From the NCBI RefSeq assembly GCF_958301595.1, contig NZ_CATQJU010000001.1:496001-560000 (forward strand): DNA of 64,000 nt, read 5' to 3'. The notes beneath the pieces are model-generated. The model was given only the letters and a program-made list of their open reading frames with translations. It had not been told where the DNA came from and did not search any database. Shown here piece after piece: positions 1 to 8,847 of the stretch (position 1 is the stretch's first letter; the number at the start of each line of letters is the position of its first letter). The translations under genes were made by a program, and so were the position numbers. Origin of the DNA: Porphyromonas vaginalis. GTDB taxonomy: Bacteria > Bacteroidota > Bacteroidia > Bacteroidales > Porphyromonadaceae.

Positions 1-587
1 ACGCCGATCGCCTGCACCTGATTGTACGCCCCGGCAAGATGGGACTGGGCACAGCTTATCTTACAGGCTTCGAGTGGGCACTGGAGCATGGCTACGACTA
101 CATCTTTGAGATGGATTGCGACTTCAGTCACCCCCTCTCGGCGCTACCACACCTCCTACGCGCCGTCTCGGAGGAGGGCTACGATGTAGCGGTGGGCTCT
201 CGATACGTGCGGGGTGGAGGGGTCAAGGATTGGCCTCTCGGTCGCATACTTATGAGCTATCTCGCATCAGTCTACGTGCGCATCATCACCTGGCTACCAG
301 TACGAGATACGACGGCTGGCTTCGTCTGCTACAGGCGTGAGGTGCTAGAGACGATGAGACTAGACGAGGTGCACTTCAAGGGCTATGCCTTCCAGATCGA
401 GATGAAGTACACGGCGCACTGTCTAGGCTTTAAGATCAAGGAGGTACCCATCACCTTTGTCAATCGTAAGCTCGGGAGCTCGAAGATGAATGGTTCGATC
501 TTTGGCGAAGCCTTCACGGGCGTTCTCAAGCTACGCTACTGGCAGCTCTTTAAGGGCTTCCCCAAGCGTCGTAATCCAGCTAAGTAA
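1..587 (+). CDS. Polyprenol-phosphate mannosyltransferase (DPMS-like GT2), 5' end cut off by window
   Basis: Partial gene: the reading frame is already open at base 3 and lacks its N-terminus. It resembles dolichyl/polyprenol-phosphate beta-D-mannosyltransferases, GT2 enzymes that move mannose from GDP-mannose to a membrane polyprenyl phosphate. Family signatures visible are [11 protein letters not shown] near the start, the EMDCDFSH stretch carrying the DxD-type metal/sugar-nucleotide site, VGSRYVRGG, and the acceptor-side block [15 protein letters not shown]. No C-terminal membrane domain follows (it ends KRRNPAK), so it is the short soluble form. The stop lies 1 base before the dihydroorotase start, suggesting co-transcription. 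Function is assigned by family resemblance; the sugar specificity is inferred. Confidence 0.88.
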   Translation, partial: ADRLHLIVRPGKMGLGTAYLTGFEWALEHGYDYIFEMDCDFSHPLSALPHLLRAVSEEGYDVAVGSRYVRGGGVKDWPLGRILMSYLASVYVRIITWLPVRDTTAGFVCYRREVLETMRLDEVHFKGYAFQIEMKYTAHCLGFKIKEVPITFVNRKLGSSKMNGSIFGEAFTGVLKLRYWQLFKGFPKRRNPAK

Positions 588-588
588 T

Positions 589-1944
589 ATGAGACAGATC
601 ATACTCGGAGCGACCATTATCAATGAAGGTCGGCAGGTCGTCGGCTCCGTATGCCTTTCCGACGAGCGAATTGAGTCTATACATATAGGTGTCGACAAAG
701 TGTCTGACCTCCCCAGCGAACTACTCCAAGGAGCAGAGATTGTGGAGGCGCACGGGCTTTGGCTACTCCCTGGCTGCATCGACGATCAGGTACACTTTAG
801 AGAGCCAGGACTAACCCACAAGGGAGACATAGCGCACGAGAGCCGTGCTGCCGTGGCTGGCGGTGTCACCTCCTATATGGACATGCCGAATGTAAAGCCC
901 CCGACGGTCACCCTCGAGGCACTCCTCGACAAGCGTCAGCGCGCTCAGGAGACAAGCTGGGCAAACTACGCTTTCTACTTCGGCGGGACTAATGACAACG
1001 CTCCCGAAGCGTGTGCCATTGACCCAGCCCTGATACCTGGGTACAAGCTCTTCCTAGGAGCCTCCACGGGCAATATGCTGGTGGACAGCGAGGAGGCACT
1101 CGACTACTTCTTTGCCCATGCGCCCAAGCTCATCGCTACACACTGCGAGAGCGAGGAGATCATTACACGCAATAAGGAGATCTACCGCCAGCGATACGAT
1201 GGTCATCCACCCATTGAGACACATCCGCTGATACGCTCTCGTGAGGCGTGCTACGAGTCTTCACACAATGCCATAGAGCGCGCCAAGCGTCTCGGTGCTA
1301 GACTACACGTACTACATCTATCGACTGCGGAGGAGATGAATCTCTTCTCTGCAGCCCCTCTTTCGCCCGAGAAGCGCATCACCGCCGAGGTATGCGTCCA
1401 CCACTTATGGTTTACCGATGAGGACTACAGTCGCCTAGGCAACCGCATCAAGTGGAATCCCGCCGTCAAGACGGCTCGCGACCGTGAGGCTCTGCGCCAA
1501 GCGCTCGTCGAGGGTCGCATCGATGTGATCGCCACCGACCATGCGCCTCACACACTAGCCGACAAGGAGGGCGATGCCCTCACGGCAGCCTCTGGCGGTC
1601 CGCTCGTACAGCACAGTCTCTTGATGATGCTGGAGCTGGCTCACGAGGGGCTTTGGTCGCCAGAACTGGTGGTTGAGAAGATGGCACACGCACCCGCACA
1701 GCTCTTTGGCGTCCGTGAGCGAGGCTACATACGCACAGGCTACTACGCAGACCTAGTCCTCATCGATCCTCATCAAGAGACTACAGTGACTAAGGAGAAC
1801 CTCTACAGCAAGTGCGGCTGGTCGCCCCTGGAGGGCTACACCTTCTCGCATCGCATCGTAGCTACTTGGGTCAATGGACAGGTCGCTTACCGTGATGGAC
1901 AACTGACCAGTCGTCCGCTGGTACACGCACTCACCTTCGCCTGA
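589..1944 (+). CDS. pyrC: Dihydroorotase (class I-like amidohydrolase)
   Basis: Catalyses the reversible cyclisation of N-carbamoyl-aspartate to dihydroorotate in pyrimidine synthesis. The product is 451 residues. Amidohydrolase landmarks are [11 protein letters not shown] (about residues 64-74), [16 protein letters not shown] with the lysine expected to be carboxylated, the metal-site histidines in ATHCESEE and [10 protein letters not shown], and ATDHAPHT near residue 320. The first histidine of the usual HxH metal motif is Gln here; I recall the same variant in other Bacteroidota homologues. The ATG at 589 was chosen because it directly follows the upstream stop and begins the conserved MRQIILGAT; an in-frame extension to 490 overlaps the previous gene. 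A hydantoinase-like role is less likely. Confidence 0.9.
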   Translation: MRQIILGATIINEGRQVVGSVCLSDERIESIHIGVDKVSDLPSELLQGAEIVEAHGLWLLPGCIDDQVHFREPGLTHKGDIAHESRAAVAGGVTSYMDMPNVKPPTVTLEALLDKRQRAQETSWANYAFYFGGTNDNAPEACAIDPALIPGYKLFLGASTGNMLVDSEEALDYFFAHAPKLIATHCESEEIITRNKEIYRQRYDGHPPIETHPLIRSREACYESSHNAIERAKRLGARLHVLHLSTAEEMNLFSAAPLSPEKRITAEVCVHHLWFTDEDYSRLGNRIKWNPAVKTARDREALRQALVEGRIDVIATDHAPHTLADKEGDALTAASGGPLVQHSLLMMLELAHEGLWSPELVVEKMAHAPAQLFGVRERGYIRTGYYADLVLIDPHQETTVTKENLYSKCGWSPLEGYTFSHRIVATWVNGQVAYRDGQLTSRPLVHALTFA

Positions 1945-2013
1945 TCTAGCTCTTTCTAGAGGGCAAATCGACATTTGGGTGTCCAACCCTTTCGCTACGT
2001 GAGCGATTATTCT

Positions 2014-2021
2014 TATATTTG
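2014..2021 (+). promoter_or_regulatory. Promoter -7 box for the methylmalonyl-CoA cluster
   Basis: TATATTTG fits the Bacteroidota consensus TAnnTTTG, about 98 bases before the epimerase start. No TTG was found at the usual upstream distance. A leader hairpin follows at 2056-2092, with arms GTCTAAAGGG and CCCTTTGAGTAGAC. Confidence 0.5.
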
Positions 2022-2118
2022 CAGTCGGGTGATGATCTTTAGAGAGATTGTCCCCGTCTAAAGGGCGCAGTCCCTTCACCCTTTGAGTAGACACACAAAT
2101 CAATAAACAATATAGCGT

Positions 2119-2535
2119 ATGAATCTGTCACACATCGAGCATCTTGGGATAGCAGTCAAGAGCATAGAGGAGGCACTACCCTTCTTCGAGGGAGTCCTCG
2201 GACTAACCTGCTACAACATTGAGGAGGTCGCCGACCAGAAGGTGCGTACTGCATTCCTCAAGATAGGCGAAGTCAAGCTAGAGCTCCTAGAGCCTACGAG
2301 CGATGAGAGCCCTATAGCCAAGTTTATCGAGAAGCGTGGCGAGGGTATCCACCATCTAGCACTATCATCTGACGATGTAGCACCAGCTCTCGAGGAGCTC
2401 AAGGGCAAAGGCATACGCCTCATCGACGAGAAGCCTCGCAAAGGTGCCGAAGGGCTCAACATCGCCTTCGTACACCCCAAGAGTGCACACGGCATACTCT
2501 TAGAGATCTGCGACTGCAAGGATGTCGCTAAGTAA
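2119..2535 (+). CDS. mce: Methylmalonyl-CoA epimerase
   Basis: Interconverts (R)- and (S)-methylmalonyl-CoA, linking B12-dependent methylmalonyl-CoA mutase to carboxylation/decarboxylation in the succinate-propionate route. The 138-residue protein is a single-domain VOC (glyoxalase-fold) enzyme of usual epimerase length. It starts with the metal-binding IEHLGIAV, has [18 protein letters not shown], the central [14 protein letters not shown] with the second metal histidine, and ends [14 protein letters not shown] with a metal-binding Glu. It is the first gene of a run with the carboxyltransferase (33-base gap) and biotin carrier, the usual Bacteroidota order, which supports this role over other VOC enzymes. 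Confidence 0.93.
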   Translation: MNLSHIEHLGIAVKSIEEALPFFEGVLGLTCYNIEEVADQKVRTAFLKIGEVKLELLEPTSDESPIAKFIEKRGEGIHHLALSSDDVAPALEELKGKGIRLIDEKPRKGAEGLNIAFVHPKSAHGILLEICDCKDVAK

Positions 2536-2568
2536 TATCGTCCAATCAAACAAACGCTACATAGAATA

Positions 2569-4122
2569 ATGAGTGTACAACAAGAGAAAATAAAGCAACT
2601 CCTTGCCAAGCGTGAGGAGGCTCGTCTCGGAGGAGGCGAGGAGCGCATTGAGAAGCAACACGCCAAGGGCAAGTACACAGCTCGTGAGCGTATAGCTATG
2701 CTCCTCGATGAGGGTTCCTTTGAGGAGATCGACATGTTCGTCCAGCACCGCTGCACGAACTTTGGTATGGAGAAGAAGAAGTTCCTCGGTGACGGTGTCG
2801 TCGTAGGTAGTGGTACCATCGACGGACGTCTCGTCTACGTCTTCGCGCAGGACTTCACCGTCATCGGTGGCGCACTCGGTGAGATGCTCGCTGCCAAGAT
2901 CTGCAAGGTGATGGACCTAGCTATGACTATGGGCGCACCCTGTATCGGTCTCAACGACTCAGGTGGTGCTCGTATCCAAGAGGCTGTCAACGCTCTCTGC
3001 GGCTACGGTGAGATCTTTGAGCGCAACATCCTCGCTTCGGGCGTCATACCTCAGATCTCTGGTATCTTCGGCCCCTGCGCTGGTGGTGCGGTCTACTCGC
3101 CCGCACTGACCGACTTCAACATTATGGTGCGCAACTCCAGCTACATGTTCCTCACAGGTCCTAAGGTGGTCAAGACGGTCACCGGCGAGGATGTCACACA
3201 GGAGGAGCTGGGCGGTGCCGACGTACACGCATCTAAGAGTGGCGTGGCACACTTCGCTGTAGACAACGATGAGGCTGGCCTTCAGCTCATCCGTCAGCTG
3301 CTCTCCTTCCTACCACAAAACAACATGGAGGAGCCACCCTTCGTCGCTTGCGACGATCCCGCAGACCGCTGCGAGGAGCTACTCAACGAGATCATCCCCG
3401 ACTCACCAAACCGTGCTTACGACATGTACGAGGTGATTGGAGCGATCGTAGACCACGGCGAGTTCCTCGAGGTGCATCGTGACTACGCACGCAACATCAT
3501 CGTCGGCTTCGCTCGCTTCAACGGGCAGAGCGTCGGTATCGTAGCCAACCAGCCGAAGGTGATGGCTGGTAGCCTCGACTGCAACTCCTCTCGCAAGGCA
3601 GCACGCTTCGTACGCTTCTGCGACTCATTCAACATCCCCATCGTCACACTCGTCGACGTGCCAGGCTTCCTCCCAGGCACTGGTCAGGAGTACAACGCCG
3701 TCATCACACACGGTGCTAAGCTCCTCTACGCTTACGGCGAAGCTACCGTGCCTAAGATTACAGTCGTCCTACGCAAGGCGTATGGTGGTGCCTACATCGT
3801 GATGGGCTCTAAGCACCTACGCGCAGACATCAACTACGCTTGGCCCTCTGCTGAGATTGCCGTCATGGGTCCATCAGGAGCCGTTGAGGTAGTCTTTGCC
3901 AAGGAGGTCAAGGCGAGCGATGATCCCGCTAAGACAGCTCTGGAGAAGGAGCAAGAGTATCGTGATGCTTTTGCCAATCCATACAATGCTGCTTCCTACG
4001 GTTACATCGACGATGTCATCGAGCCAAGGAACACCCGCTTCCGCATCGTCCGTGCGCTACAGCAACTACGCACGAAGCGCCAGACGCTCCCCGCTAAGAA
4101 GCATGACAACGTACCGCTCTAA
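2569..4122 (+). CDS. mmdA: Acyl-CoA carboxyltransferase (methylmalonyl-CoA decarboxylase alpha / propionyl-CoA carboxylase beta)
   Basis: A 517-residue biotin-dependent carboxyltransferase with two crotonase-like halves. It transfers CO2 between (S)-methylmalonyl-CoA and the biotin of the carrier protein encoded two genes downstream. Visible blocks include [18 protein letters not shown], the N-half oxyanion region [27 protein letters not shown], and the C-half [14 protein letters not shown] and [15 protein letters not shown]. The length is standard. Sequence alone does not say whether it works as a decarboxylase, a carboxylase or a transcarboxylase. Neither the membrane beta subunit (mmdB) nor a biotin carboxylase is encoded nearby, so the partner is open. 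Confidence 0.92.
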   Translation: MSVQQEKIKQLLAKREEARLGGGEERIEKQHAKGKYTARERIAMLLDEGSFEEIDMFVQHRCTNFGMEKKKFLGDGVVVGSGTIDGRLVYVFAQDFTVIGGALGEMLAAKICKVMDLAMTMGAPCIGLNDSGGARIQEAVNALCGYGEIFERNILASGVIPQISGIFGPCAGGAVYSPALTDFNIMVRNSSYMFLTGPKVVKTVTGEDVTQEELGGADVHASKSGVAHFAVDNDEAGLQLIRQLLSFLPQNNMEEPPFVACDDPADRCEELLNEIIPDSPNRAYDMYEVIGAIVDHGEFLEVHRDYARNIIVGFARFNGQSVGIVANQPKVMAGSLDCNSSRKAARFVRFCDSFNIPIVTLVDVPGFLPGTGQEYNAVITHGAKLLYAYGEATVPKITVVLRKAYGGAYIVMGSKHLRADINYAWPSAEIAVMGPSGAVEVVFAKEVKASDDPAKTALEKEQEYRDAFANPYNAASYGYIDDVIEPRNTRFRIVRALQQLRTKRQTLPAKKHDNVPL

Positions 4123-4134
4123 CCCCTTCTACCG

Positions 4135-4368
4135 ATGGCTACCAAAAAGATAGAAAAGGGTAAGAAGGCACCCGCCAAGAGAGCCAAAAAGGCCGCTACA
4201 GCACCCTCTCCCGAAGAGGTTGCTATAGCACTCGCCTTAGCGCAGGCTCTAGGCACCCCTCACGATGAGGAGTCCTACCAGCTCACGATACGACGCAAGG
4301 AGTTTGACCCCTGGTCGTTCAAGCTACAGAACATGCGTGTCACACCACAGAAGCAGTATTACATCTAA
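4135..4368 (+). CDS. OadG-like tail protein lacking a membrane segment
   Basis: A 77-residue protein between the carboxyltransferase and biotin-carrier genes. It opens with a Lys/Ala-rich stretch (KKIEKGKKAPAKRAKKA) and continues with EEVAIALALAQAL, HDEESYQLTIRR and DPWSFKLQNMRVTPQK. As I recall it, this second part matches the cytoplasmic C-terminal tail of Bacteroidota OadG/MmdD-type subunits, which normally begin with one membrane helix; here that helix is missing and replaced by a basic segment. The position between alpha subunit and biotin carrier is where the small subunit of sodium-pump decarboxylases sits. A role as linker between carboxyltransferase and carrier is inferred. Confidence 0.6.
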   Translation: MATKKIEKGKKAPAKRAKKAATAPSPEEVAIALALAQALGTPHDEESYQLTIRRKEFDPWSFKLQNMRVTPQKQYYI

Positions 4369-4385
4369 TCCTAAACGGCAGTACC

Positions 4386-4413
4386 TTAGCAGGCTAGCAC
4401 GTTAGCTTGCTAA
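4386..4413 (+). other. Intercistronic hairpin
   Basis: TTAGCAGGCTA and TTAGCTTGCTAA form an imperfect inverted repeat in the gap before the biotin-carrier gene. It has no T-run, so it is more likely an RNA processing or stability element than a terminator. Confidence 0.35.
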
Positions 4414-4433
4414 GCACCCATATCAAACCCCTT

Positions 4434-4871
4434 ATGAAAGAATATAAGTATAAGATCGATGGCAAAGAGTACGCCGTCAAGATTGACAAGATCGAGGGTG
4501 ACCAAGCTCAGCTAGAGGTCAACGGCACCCCATACAGCGTCGAGATCATACAGGAGAAGAAGAAGGAGACCCCGAAAGTCGCCAAGCCTACTCCTGCAAC
4601 AGCACCCGCTGCCACGGCAGCTCCCGCACCCGCTGCGGCTCCAGCCTCCACAGGCAATGGCAAGGCAGTCAAGGCTCCCCTACCTGGCGTTATCATATCA
4701 GTAGACGTACAGGTCGGTCAGCAAGTCAAGCGCGGTCAGCAAGTCGCTGTACTCGAAGCTATGAAGATGGAAAACGGCATCAACGCTGAGTGCGACGGCA
4801 CCATCACCGAGATCAAAGTCAAGGCTGGAGACTCTATCCTAGAGGGTACAGACATCGTTATCATCGGATAA
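4434..4871 (+). CDS. mmdC: Biotin carboxyl carrier protein (MmdC/AccB-like)
   Basis: A 145-residue biotin carrier. The N-terminal part (MKEYKYKIDGKEYAVKI) is the short strand-rich domain common to decarboxylase gamma subunits. An Ala/Pro-rich flexible linker lies at about residues 50-80. A biotinyl/lipoyl fold follows (GVIISVDVQVGQQVKRGQQVAVL) with the biotin lysine in EAMKMEN about 35 residues from the end. The ATG at 4434 fits the family start; the only upstream extension begins with TTG and lies over the intercistronic hairpin. It is the last gene of the cluster, before a terminator. In Porphyromonas and Bacteroides the membrane beta subunit often follows; here an unrelated lipoprotein does. 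Confidence 0.9.
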   Translation: MKEYKYKIDGKEYAVKIDKIEGDQAQLEVNGTPYSVEIIQEKKKETPKVAKPTPATAPAATAAPAPAAAPASTGNGKAVKAPLPGVIISVDVQVGQQVKRGQQVAVLEAMKMENGINAECDGTITEIKVKAGDSILEGTDIVIIG

Positions 4872-4926
4872 AGACTCCGTAGCACATACTACATCACTCC
4901 TAGACAGTGACTAGGAGTAGCTATAC

Positions 4927-4987
4927 AAGGCGTAGGGGGAGAACCAATGCGATACAACGCATCGGAGAGCCTCCTCGCCTTTTTTGC
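4927..4987 (+). terminator. Rho-independent terminator after mmdC
   Basis: Arms AAGGCG and CGCCTT, with extra pairing of AGGGGGA and AGCCTCCT, close a long hairpin followed by TTTTTT. A separate small hairpin, CTCCTAG-ACAGTGA-CTAGGAG, precedes it at 4897-4917. Confidence 0.75.
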
Positions 4988-5071
4988 ATACACTAGACAG
5001 CAGTCTCGACAGATTGGCTAGACCGTCTGCAGACAGCACCTTACAAACAATCATTTAAACCCTATTCAATC

Positions 5072-6142
5072 ATGACAAACTTACAACGACTCCTAGCAGC
5101 ACTCACCGCAATCGTCTGCATAACCCTTGCTATGAGTAGCTGCAAGCCCAAGTCTGAGCCAACTAAGCCCACAACGACTACAGAAATTCTACAGATCAAA
5201 GACTTCCCCTATCTCAAGAAGGAGACCAAGATGAGCTCCTACACCTTTGAAGAGATCGAGGCTTACGAGAAGAACCTCGGACTGCGCAAGCAGACCAAGA
5301 AGACTGACACCTATGTCATCTATGAGGCTATCGACCCTAACAAGGTCAACCTCACTTACGTTAACTACAAAATTATCCCTGGGGATGAGATCAAGTCTGA
5401 ATTTTTCGTACGAGCTGATCGCTTCACAAAGGATATGTGTAAGCAGCCTGAACTACGCTCTTACTTTGCGCTCAACGGCTTCACCTACGAGGATTCTGAT
5501 CAAAACGCTTCGGAGAAGTTTGTCAACAAGGACCTCGCCGTACGCCTTACTCTCTCTAGCACGACATCTGGAGTCGGCCTCACCTTTACAGACGCTCCCG
5601 ATCTCTATCACAAGGAGCCAACCCCTGAGAAGCCAACCTTCCAAGCACTCTACCTGCCACTGCTAGACGTCTTCGGTCAGAAGATTAGCAAGGACAGCCC
5701 CATCTTCGCTCGTGAGCGAGAGATACACCCCGACTGCGAAGTCAAGTTTAGGACTGCCGATTCAATTTATACGTATGATGCCATTGTAGTCGATATGCCC
5801 TTTGTAACGAAGCTGGATCCCGCTGACCGCAGCAAACCTCGAGCTAGGAGCTACTCCTACGAGTCAAAAAGTGGCTCAACCATAGAGAAGATCACTTACA
5901 TCTTCTCTCAAGACTGGGAAAAAGCTAAAATTGCAGGCGATGATCCCCTCATCAAGGACTTTATGACGAAGCACGGATTTACTTACAAGGGTAAGGATAA
6001 GGTCGACCAGCCCCCTATGAACGCCGACCGCTATCAATACTACAACGCTAAGCTGGTTATCTACTTTGAGTACAGCCTAGTATCTAGCCCGTACCCAGGT
6101 TCAATGGGCGTCTTCACCAAGACCCCAACGATAACGCTCTAG
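5072..6142 (+). CDS. Predicted lipoprotein, unknown function, probable two-repeat structure
   Basis: A 356-residue protein with a lipoprotein signal: basic start MTNLQRL, a hydrophobic run and lipobox AMSSC with the lipidated Cys near residue 26. No known domain is recognised. The mature part appears to contain two related halves: LRSYFALNGFTYEDSD...FVNKDLAVRL resembles IKDFMTKHGFTYKGKD...YNAKLVIYF further on, each followed by beta-rich sequence. It is flanked by strong terminators and so is probably a single-gene unit. Envelope location (inner or outer membrane, possibly surface) follows from the signal; the function is unknown. Confidence 0.75.
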   Translation: MTNLQRLLAALTAIVCITLAMSSCKPKSEPTKPTTTTEILQIKDFPYLKKETKMSSYTFEEIEAYEKNLGLRKQTKKTDTYVIYEAIDPNKVNLTYVNYKIIPGDEIKSEFFVRADRFTKDMCKQPELRSYFALNGFTYEDSDQNASEKFVNKDLAVRLTLSSTTSGVGLTFTDAPDLYHKEPTPEKPTFQALYLPLLDVFGQKISKDSPIFAREREIHPDCEVKFRTADSIYTYDAIVVDMPFVTKLDPADRSKPRARSYSYESKSGSTIEKITYIFSQDWEKAKIAGDDPLIKDFMTKHGFTYKGKDKVDQPPMNADRYQYYNAKLVIYFEYSLVSSPYPGSMGVFTKTPTITL

Positions 6143-6171
6143 TCCTGTAGAGACAGAGCCTTTACACACAG

Positions 6172-6216
6172 AGCCAGCTCCCCGACCCATGCGCGTCGGA
6201 GAGCTGGCTTGCTTTC
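6172..6216 (+). terminator. Terminator after the lipoprotein gene
   Basis: Inverted repeat AGCCAGCTC / GAGCTGGCT, with inner CCGAC / GTCGG, followed by a short T-rich tract (TGCTTTCT). Confidence 0.65.
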
Positions 6217-6243
6217 TAATCGGGACAAGAAGAGCTACTTTTT

Positions 6244-6287
6244 GCGCAAGATCGGGAGAGGTGGCCCGATCTTGCGCTTTTCTTTCG
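6244..6287 (+). terminator. Second terminator-like hairpin
   Basis: A perfect 13-bp stem, GCGCAAGATCGGG / CCCGATCTTGCGC, with an 8-base loop and a following TTTTCTTTC. It lies 28 bases after the first terminator, so the region 6143-6395 is doubly insulated. Confidence 0.75.
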
Positions 6288-6395
6288 TCGTTTTGGCCCG
6301 ATTTGATGCTGTTGCCGACCTTTATCGTAGCATGTGCTTTTGGTGATGTCGAGACTTTTGTCTATCTTAGAGGTCGATTTTAACGAGTATAACAA

Positions 6396-6875
6396 ATGAA
6401 ACCAACACAATTCATACAGAAGTCTCTCCTGCTCATGGCTGCGCTACTCACGCTCAGTGTAGCCTGCACTGCTCAGAGCAAGAAGCAGCAAGAGAACGCC
6501 AAAGCAGAGATACTGCACATCAATGCTAACTATATGCGCGAGCATATCTACGACTTTGAGGCGCATCCCGATACCTTCGTATACAAAGGTGACAAGCCCG
6601 CCATCATCGACTTTTACACCGACTGGTGCCGTCCTTGTCGTCAGCTGGCTCCCAAGCTACAGAAGGTGGCCGACCGCTACGCCGACCAGCTCGTCGTCTA
6701 CAAGGTCAATGTGGACGAGAACCCGCAGCTGGCCGCACGCTTTGGTGTCCAGAGCATCCCGATGGTACTCTTCGTACCACTCAACGATCTACCCTACAAG
6801 AGCCTCGGCGACCTCCCTATGGACCACATCGAGGGGCTCCTCGGCAAGATAGGCGTCAAAACCGATAACCAGTAA
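6396..6875 (+). CDS. Thioredoxin-fold lipoprotein, envelope disulfide oxidoreductase
   Basis: A 159-residue thioredoxin-like protein exported as a lipoprotein: hydrophobic segment LLLMAALLTLSVAC gives a lipobox with Cys near residue 24. The thioredoxin domain has PAIIDFYTDWCRPCRQLAPKL, where WCRPC is the redox motif (usual thioredoxin WCGPC), then VVYKVNVDENPQLAARFGVQSIPM with the cis-Pro loop SIPM. It probably reduces or exchanges disulfides in the periplasm. The thiol peroxidase gene follows after 39 bases and may be co-transcribed, which suggests a shared oxidative-stress role; that pairing is inferred. Confidence 0.85.
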   Translation: MKPTQFIQKSLLLMAALLTLSVACTAQSKKQQENAKAEILHINANYMREHIYDFEAHPDTFVYKGDKPAIIDFYTDWCRPCRQLAPKLQKVADRYADQLVVYKVNVDENPQLAARFGVQSIPMVLFVPLNDLPYKSLGDLPMDHIEGLLGKIGVKTDNQ

Positions 6876-6914
6876 AACACTTAATACACAGTAACTATAA
6901 AACCACTACAAACT

Positions 6915-7439
6915 ATGTCTACAGTAAAATTTCAAGATAAGATCACTGTCAAGCTCTCTGGTGAGCAACCTAAGGTAGGGACGATGGCTCCCAACTTCGA
7001 GCTAGTCCGCAAGGATCTCTCCACGGCCAAGCTCTCAGACTACCGTGGCAAGCGCGTCGTCCTCAACATTTTCCCCAGCATCGATACGGGCGTCTGCGCA
7101 GCATCCGTACGTCGCTTCAACGCTGAGGCTGCTAAGCTCGACAACACCGTCGTCCTCTGCATCTCTCAGGATCTGCCTTTCGCACAGGCTCGCTTCTGCG
7201 GTGCTGAGGGTCTGGACAATGTCGAGACGCTCTCTACCTTCCGCTGCTGCACGGTGCCCTCTTCAGAGCCTGCTTTCTGCAAGAGCTACGGACTGATGAT
7301 GCAGGACGGACCTCTCGCTGGGCTACAGGCTCGCTGCGTCATCGTCATCGATGCTGACGGCAAGGTCATCTACGAGGAGCTAGTTCCCGAGATCACTCAG
7401 GAGCCTAACTACGACAAGGCTATCGCTGCGCTCAAGTAA
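6915..7439 (+). CDS. tpx: Thiol peroxidase (atypical 2-Cys peroxiredoxin)
   Basis: Reduces hydrogen and organic peroxides using thioredoxin. The 174-residue length is typical for Tpx. The peroxidatic Cys is in [15 protein letters not shown], preceded by the Tpx block RVVLNIFPS. The resolving Cys is in [12 protein letters not shown], followed by NVETLSTFR, as in characterised Tpx proteins. Two extra cysteines follow directly ([12 protein letters not shown]), an uncommon detail. There is no signal peptide, so it is cytoplasmic. A strong terminator follows. Placed after an envelope thioredoxin and upstream of the bat aerotolerance locus. Confidence 0.95.
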   Translation: MSTVKFQDKITVKLSGEQPKVGTMAPNFELVRKDLSTAKLSDYRGKRVVLNIFPSIDTGVCAASVRRFNAEAAKLDNTVVLCISQDLPFAQARFCGAEGLDNVETLSTFRCCTVPSSEPAFCKSYGLMMQDGPLAGLQARCVIVIDADGKVIYEELVPEITQEPNYDKAIAALK

Positions 7440-7502
7440 GCGCATCCTCACACATACGGAGACGATGGCGTCACAGCCACTCGTCTCCACACATACGACA
7501 GC

Positions 7503-7550
7503 GGCACCACACCCCATAGACATGCTATGGTGTGTGGTGTCTCTCTTTTC
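7503..7550 (+). terminator. Terminator after tpx
   Basis: Stem CACCACACCCCATAG / CTATGGTGTGTGGTG (one mismatch), loop ACATG, then a T-rich tract TCTCTCTTTTC. Confidence 0.8.
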
Positions 7551-7641
7551 GGTTTTGCCGAGATGCACTACCTGTCGTAAGACGGATAGCCCTCGTAACC
7601 TCTTTAGAACTTCACTAGAGGAAAGTCCTATTTTCTTCGCG

Positions 7642-7698
7642 GATAATCTTCTTTATCGAGGGTTGGGAGGCGGGGAGAGCGTTCATTCGAAGATTATC
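7642..7698 (+). promoter_or_regulatory. Inverted repeat abutting the moxR promoter, possible operator
   Basis: GATAATCTTC at 7642-7651 and GAAGATTATC at 7689-7698 are exact inverted copies, 37 bases apart. The second ends 2 bases before the -7 box. Operator or leader function is inferred from position. Confidence 0.4.
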
Positions 7699-7700
7699 GT

Positions 7701-7708
7701 TACTTTTG
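7701..7708 (+). promoter_or_regulatory. Promoter -7 box for moxR
   Basis: TACTTTTG exactly fits TAnnTTTG, 22 bases before the start codon. Confidence 0.65.
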
Positions 7709-7729
7709 TAGCATTAATCAGTAGAAACT

Positions 7730-8719
7730 ATGACGCAGGTATCAGATCTAGAGAATCGTCAAGCATATATCACCCAGCAGAGCGGCTTCATACGCCAGCT
7801 GCAGGAGGGGATGCACACCACGATCATCGGGCAGGAGCATCTTGTGGAGTCGCTCTTGATCGGTTTGCTAGCCGACGGACACATCCTCCTCGAGGGGGTG
7901 CCAGGGCTTGCTAAGACGCTCGCTATCACGACGCTCGCTAAGCTCATCGATGCAGACTACAGCCGCATACAGTTTACCCCCGACCTACTCCCAGCCGACC
8001 TCATCGGTACGCTGATCTATAGTCAGCGCAGTGAGTCCTTTTCGGTCAAGAAGGGTCCTATCTTCGCACACTTTGTCCTCGCTGATGAGATCAACCGCGC
8101 TCCAGCCAAGGTGCAGAGTGCACTCCTCGAGGCGATGCAAGAGCGACAGGTGACGCTCGGTGAAGAGACTTATCCGCTACCCTCGCCTTTCCTCGTGATG
8201 GCGACGCAAAACCCTATCGAGCAGGAGGGTACCTACCGACTGCCTGAGGCGCAGGTAGACCGTTTCCTCCTCAAGGTGGTGCTGGACTACCCCTCGCATG
8301 AGGAGGAGATGAAGATCATTGAGATGAATCTGGCTAGCCAGCTACCCACGGTAAAGCCTGTGACGACTGCCCAGCAGATCTTAGCAGCTCGCGAAGCGGT
8401 GCAGCAAGTTTATCTTGACGAAAAGATACTCCGCTACATTGTGGATCTAGTGATGGCGACACGACAGACGGAGGGCGTCCCCGCTCTACAAGGGATGATC
8501 GCTTATGGGGCTTCGCCACGTGCGTCGATCTCGCTAGCAGCAGCTGCACGAGCCTACGCCTTCATCGCTCAGAGAGCCTATGTGATCCCTGAGGATGTGC
8601 GTGCCGTGTGCCACGACGTGTTGCGTCATCGTCTCGGCATGAGCTACGAGGCCGACGCTGTCGGTATGAGTGCTGACAAGGCGATCGACGAAATCATCAA
8701 CGTGGTGCCGGTACCTTAA
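7730..8719 (+). CDS. moxR: MoxR-family AAA+ ATPase of the bat locus
   Basis: A 329-residue AAA+ ATPase of the MoxR/RavA clade. Walker A is GVPGLAKT (about residues 49-56), Walker [12 protein letters not shown], sensor 1 [26 protein letters not shown], and the C-terminal lid has [16 protein letters not shown]. MoxR ATPases usually act as chaperones with VWA-domain partners; here DUF58 and the VWA proteins BatA and BatB lie in the same locus. It starts the bat operon, with its own promoter at 7701. The downstream gap to the DUF58 gene (128 bases) is filled with heptad repeats, which is unusual for an operon whose other genes overlap. Confidence 0.93.
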   Translation: MTQVSDLENRQAYITQQSGFIRQLQEGMHTTIIGQEHLVESLLIGLLADGHILLEGVPGLAKTLAITTLAKLIDADYSRIQFTPDLLPADLIGTLIYSQRSESFSVKKGPIFAHFVLADEINRAPAKVQSALLEAMQERQVTLGEETYPLPSPFLVMATQNPIEQEGTYRLPEAQVDRFLLKVVLDYPSHEEEMKIIEMNLASQLPTVKPVTTAQQILAAREAVQQVYLDEKILRYIVDLVMATRQTEGVPALQGMIAYGASPRASISLAAAARAYAFIAQRAYVIPEDVRAVCHDVLRHRLGMSYEADAVGMSADKAIDEIINVVPVP

Positions 8720-8722
8720 TTG

Positions 8723-8847
8723 GCTGTTGGCTATTGGCTATTAGCTATTAGCTAAAAGTATCGGAGCTATCGGAATGATCGGACATCTAGCTTCTAATCT
8801 CTAACCTCTAAGGTCTAATCTCTAACTTCTAACCTCTAATCTCTAAA
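8723..8847 (+). repeat. Composite heptanucleotide repeat, copy A
   Basis: Degenerate 7-base units in two blocks: TTGGCTA/TTAGCTA-type units first, a spacer with ATCGGA units, then CTAATCT/CTAACCT-type units running directly into the DUF58 start codon. The same layout occurs at 9960-10060. Confidence 0.8.

Noticed and set aside
490-588. N-terminal extension of dihydroorotase
   Set aside because: The extra 33 codons overlap the upstream glycosyltransferase in another frame and have no family resemblance.
8723-8847. CRISPR array
   Set aside because: Repeat units are 7 bases and contiguous, without unique spacers or cas genes.
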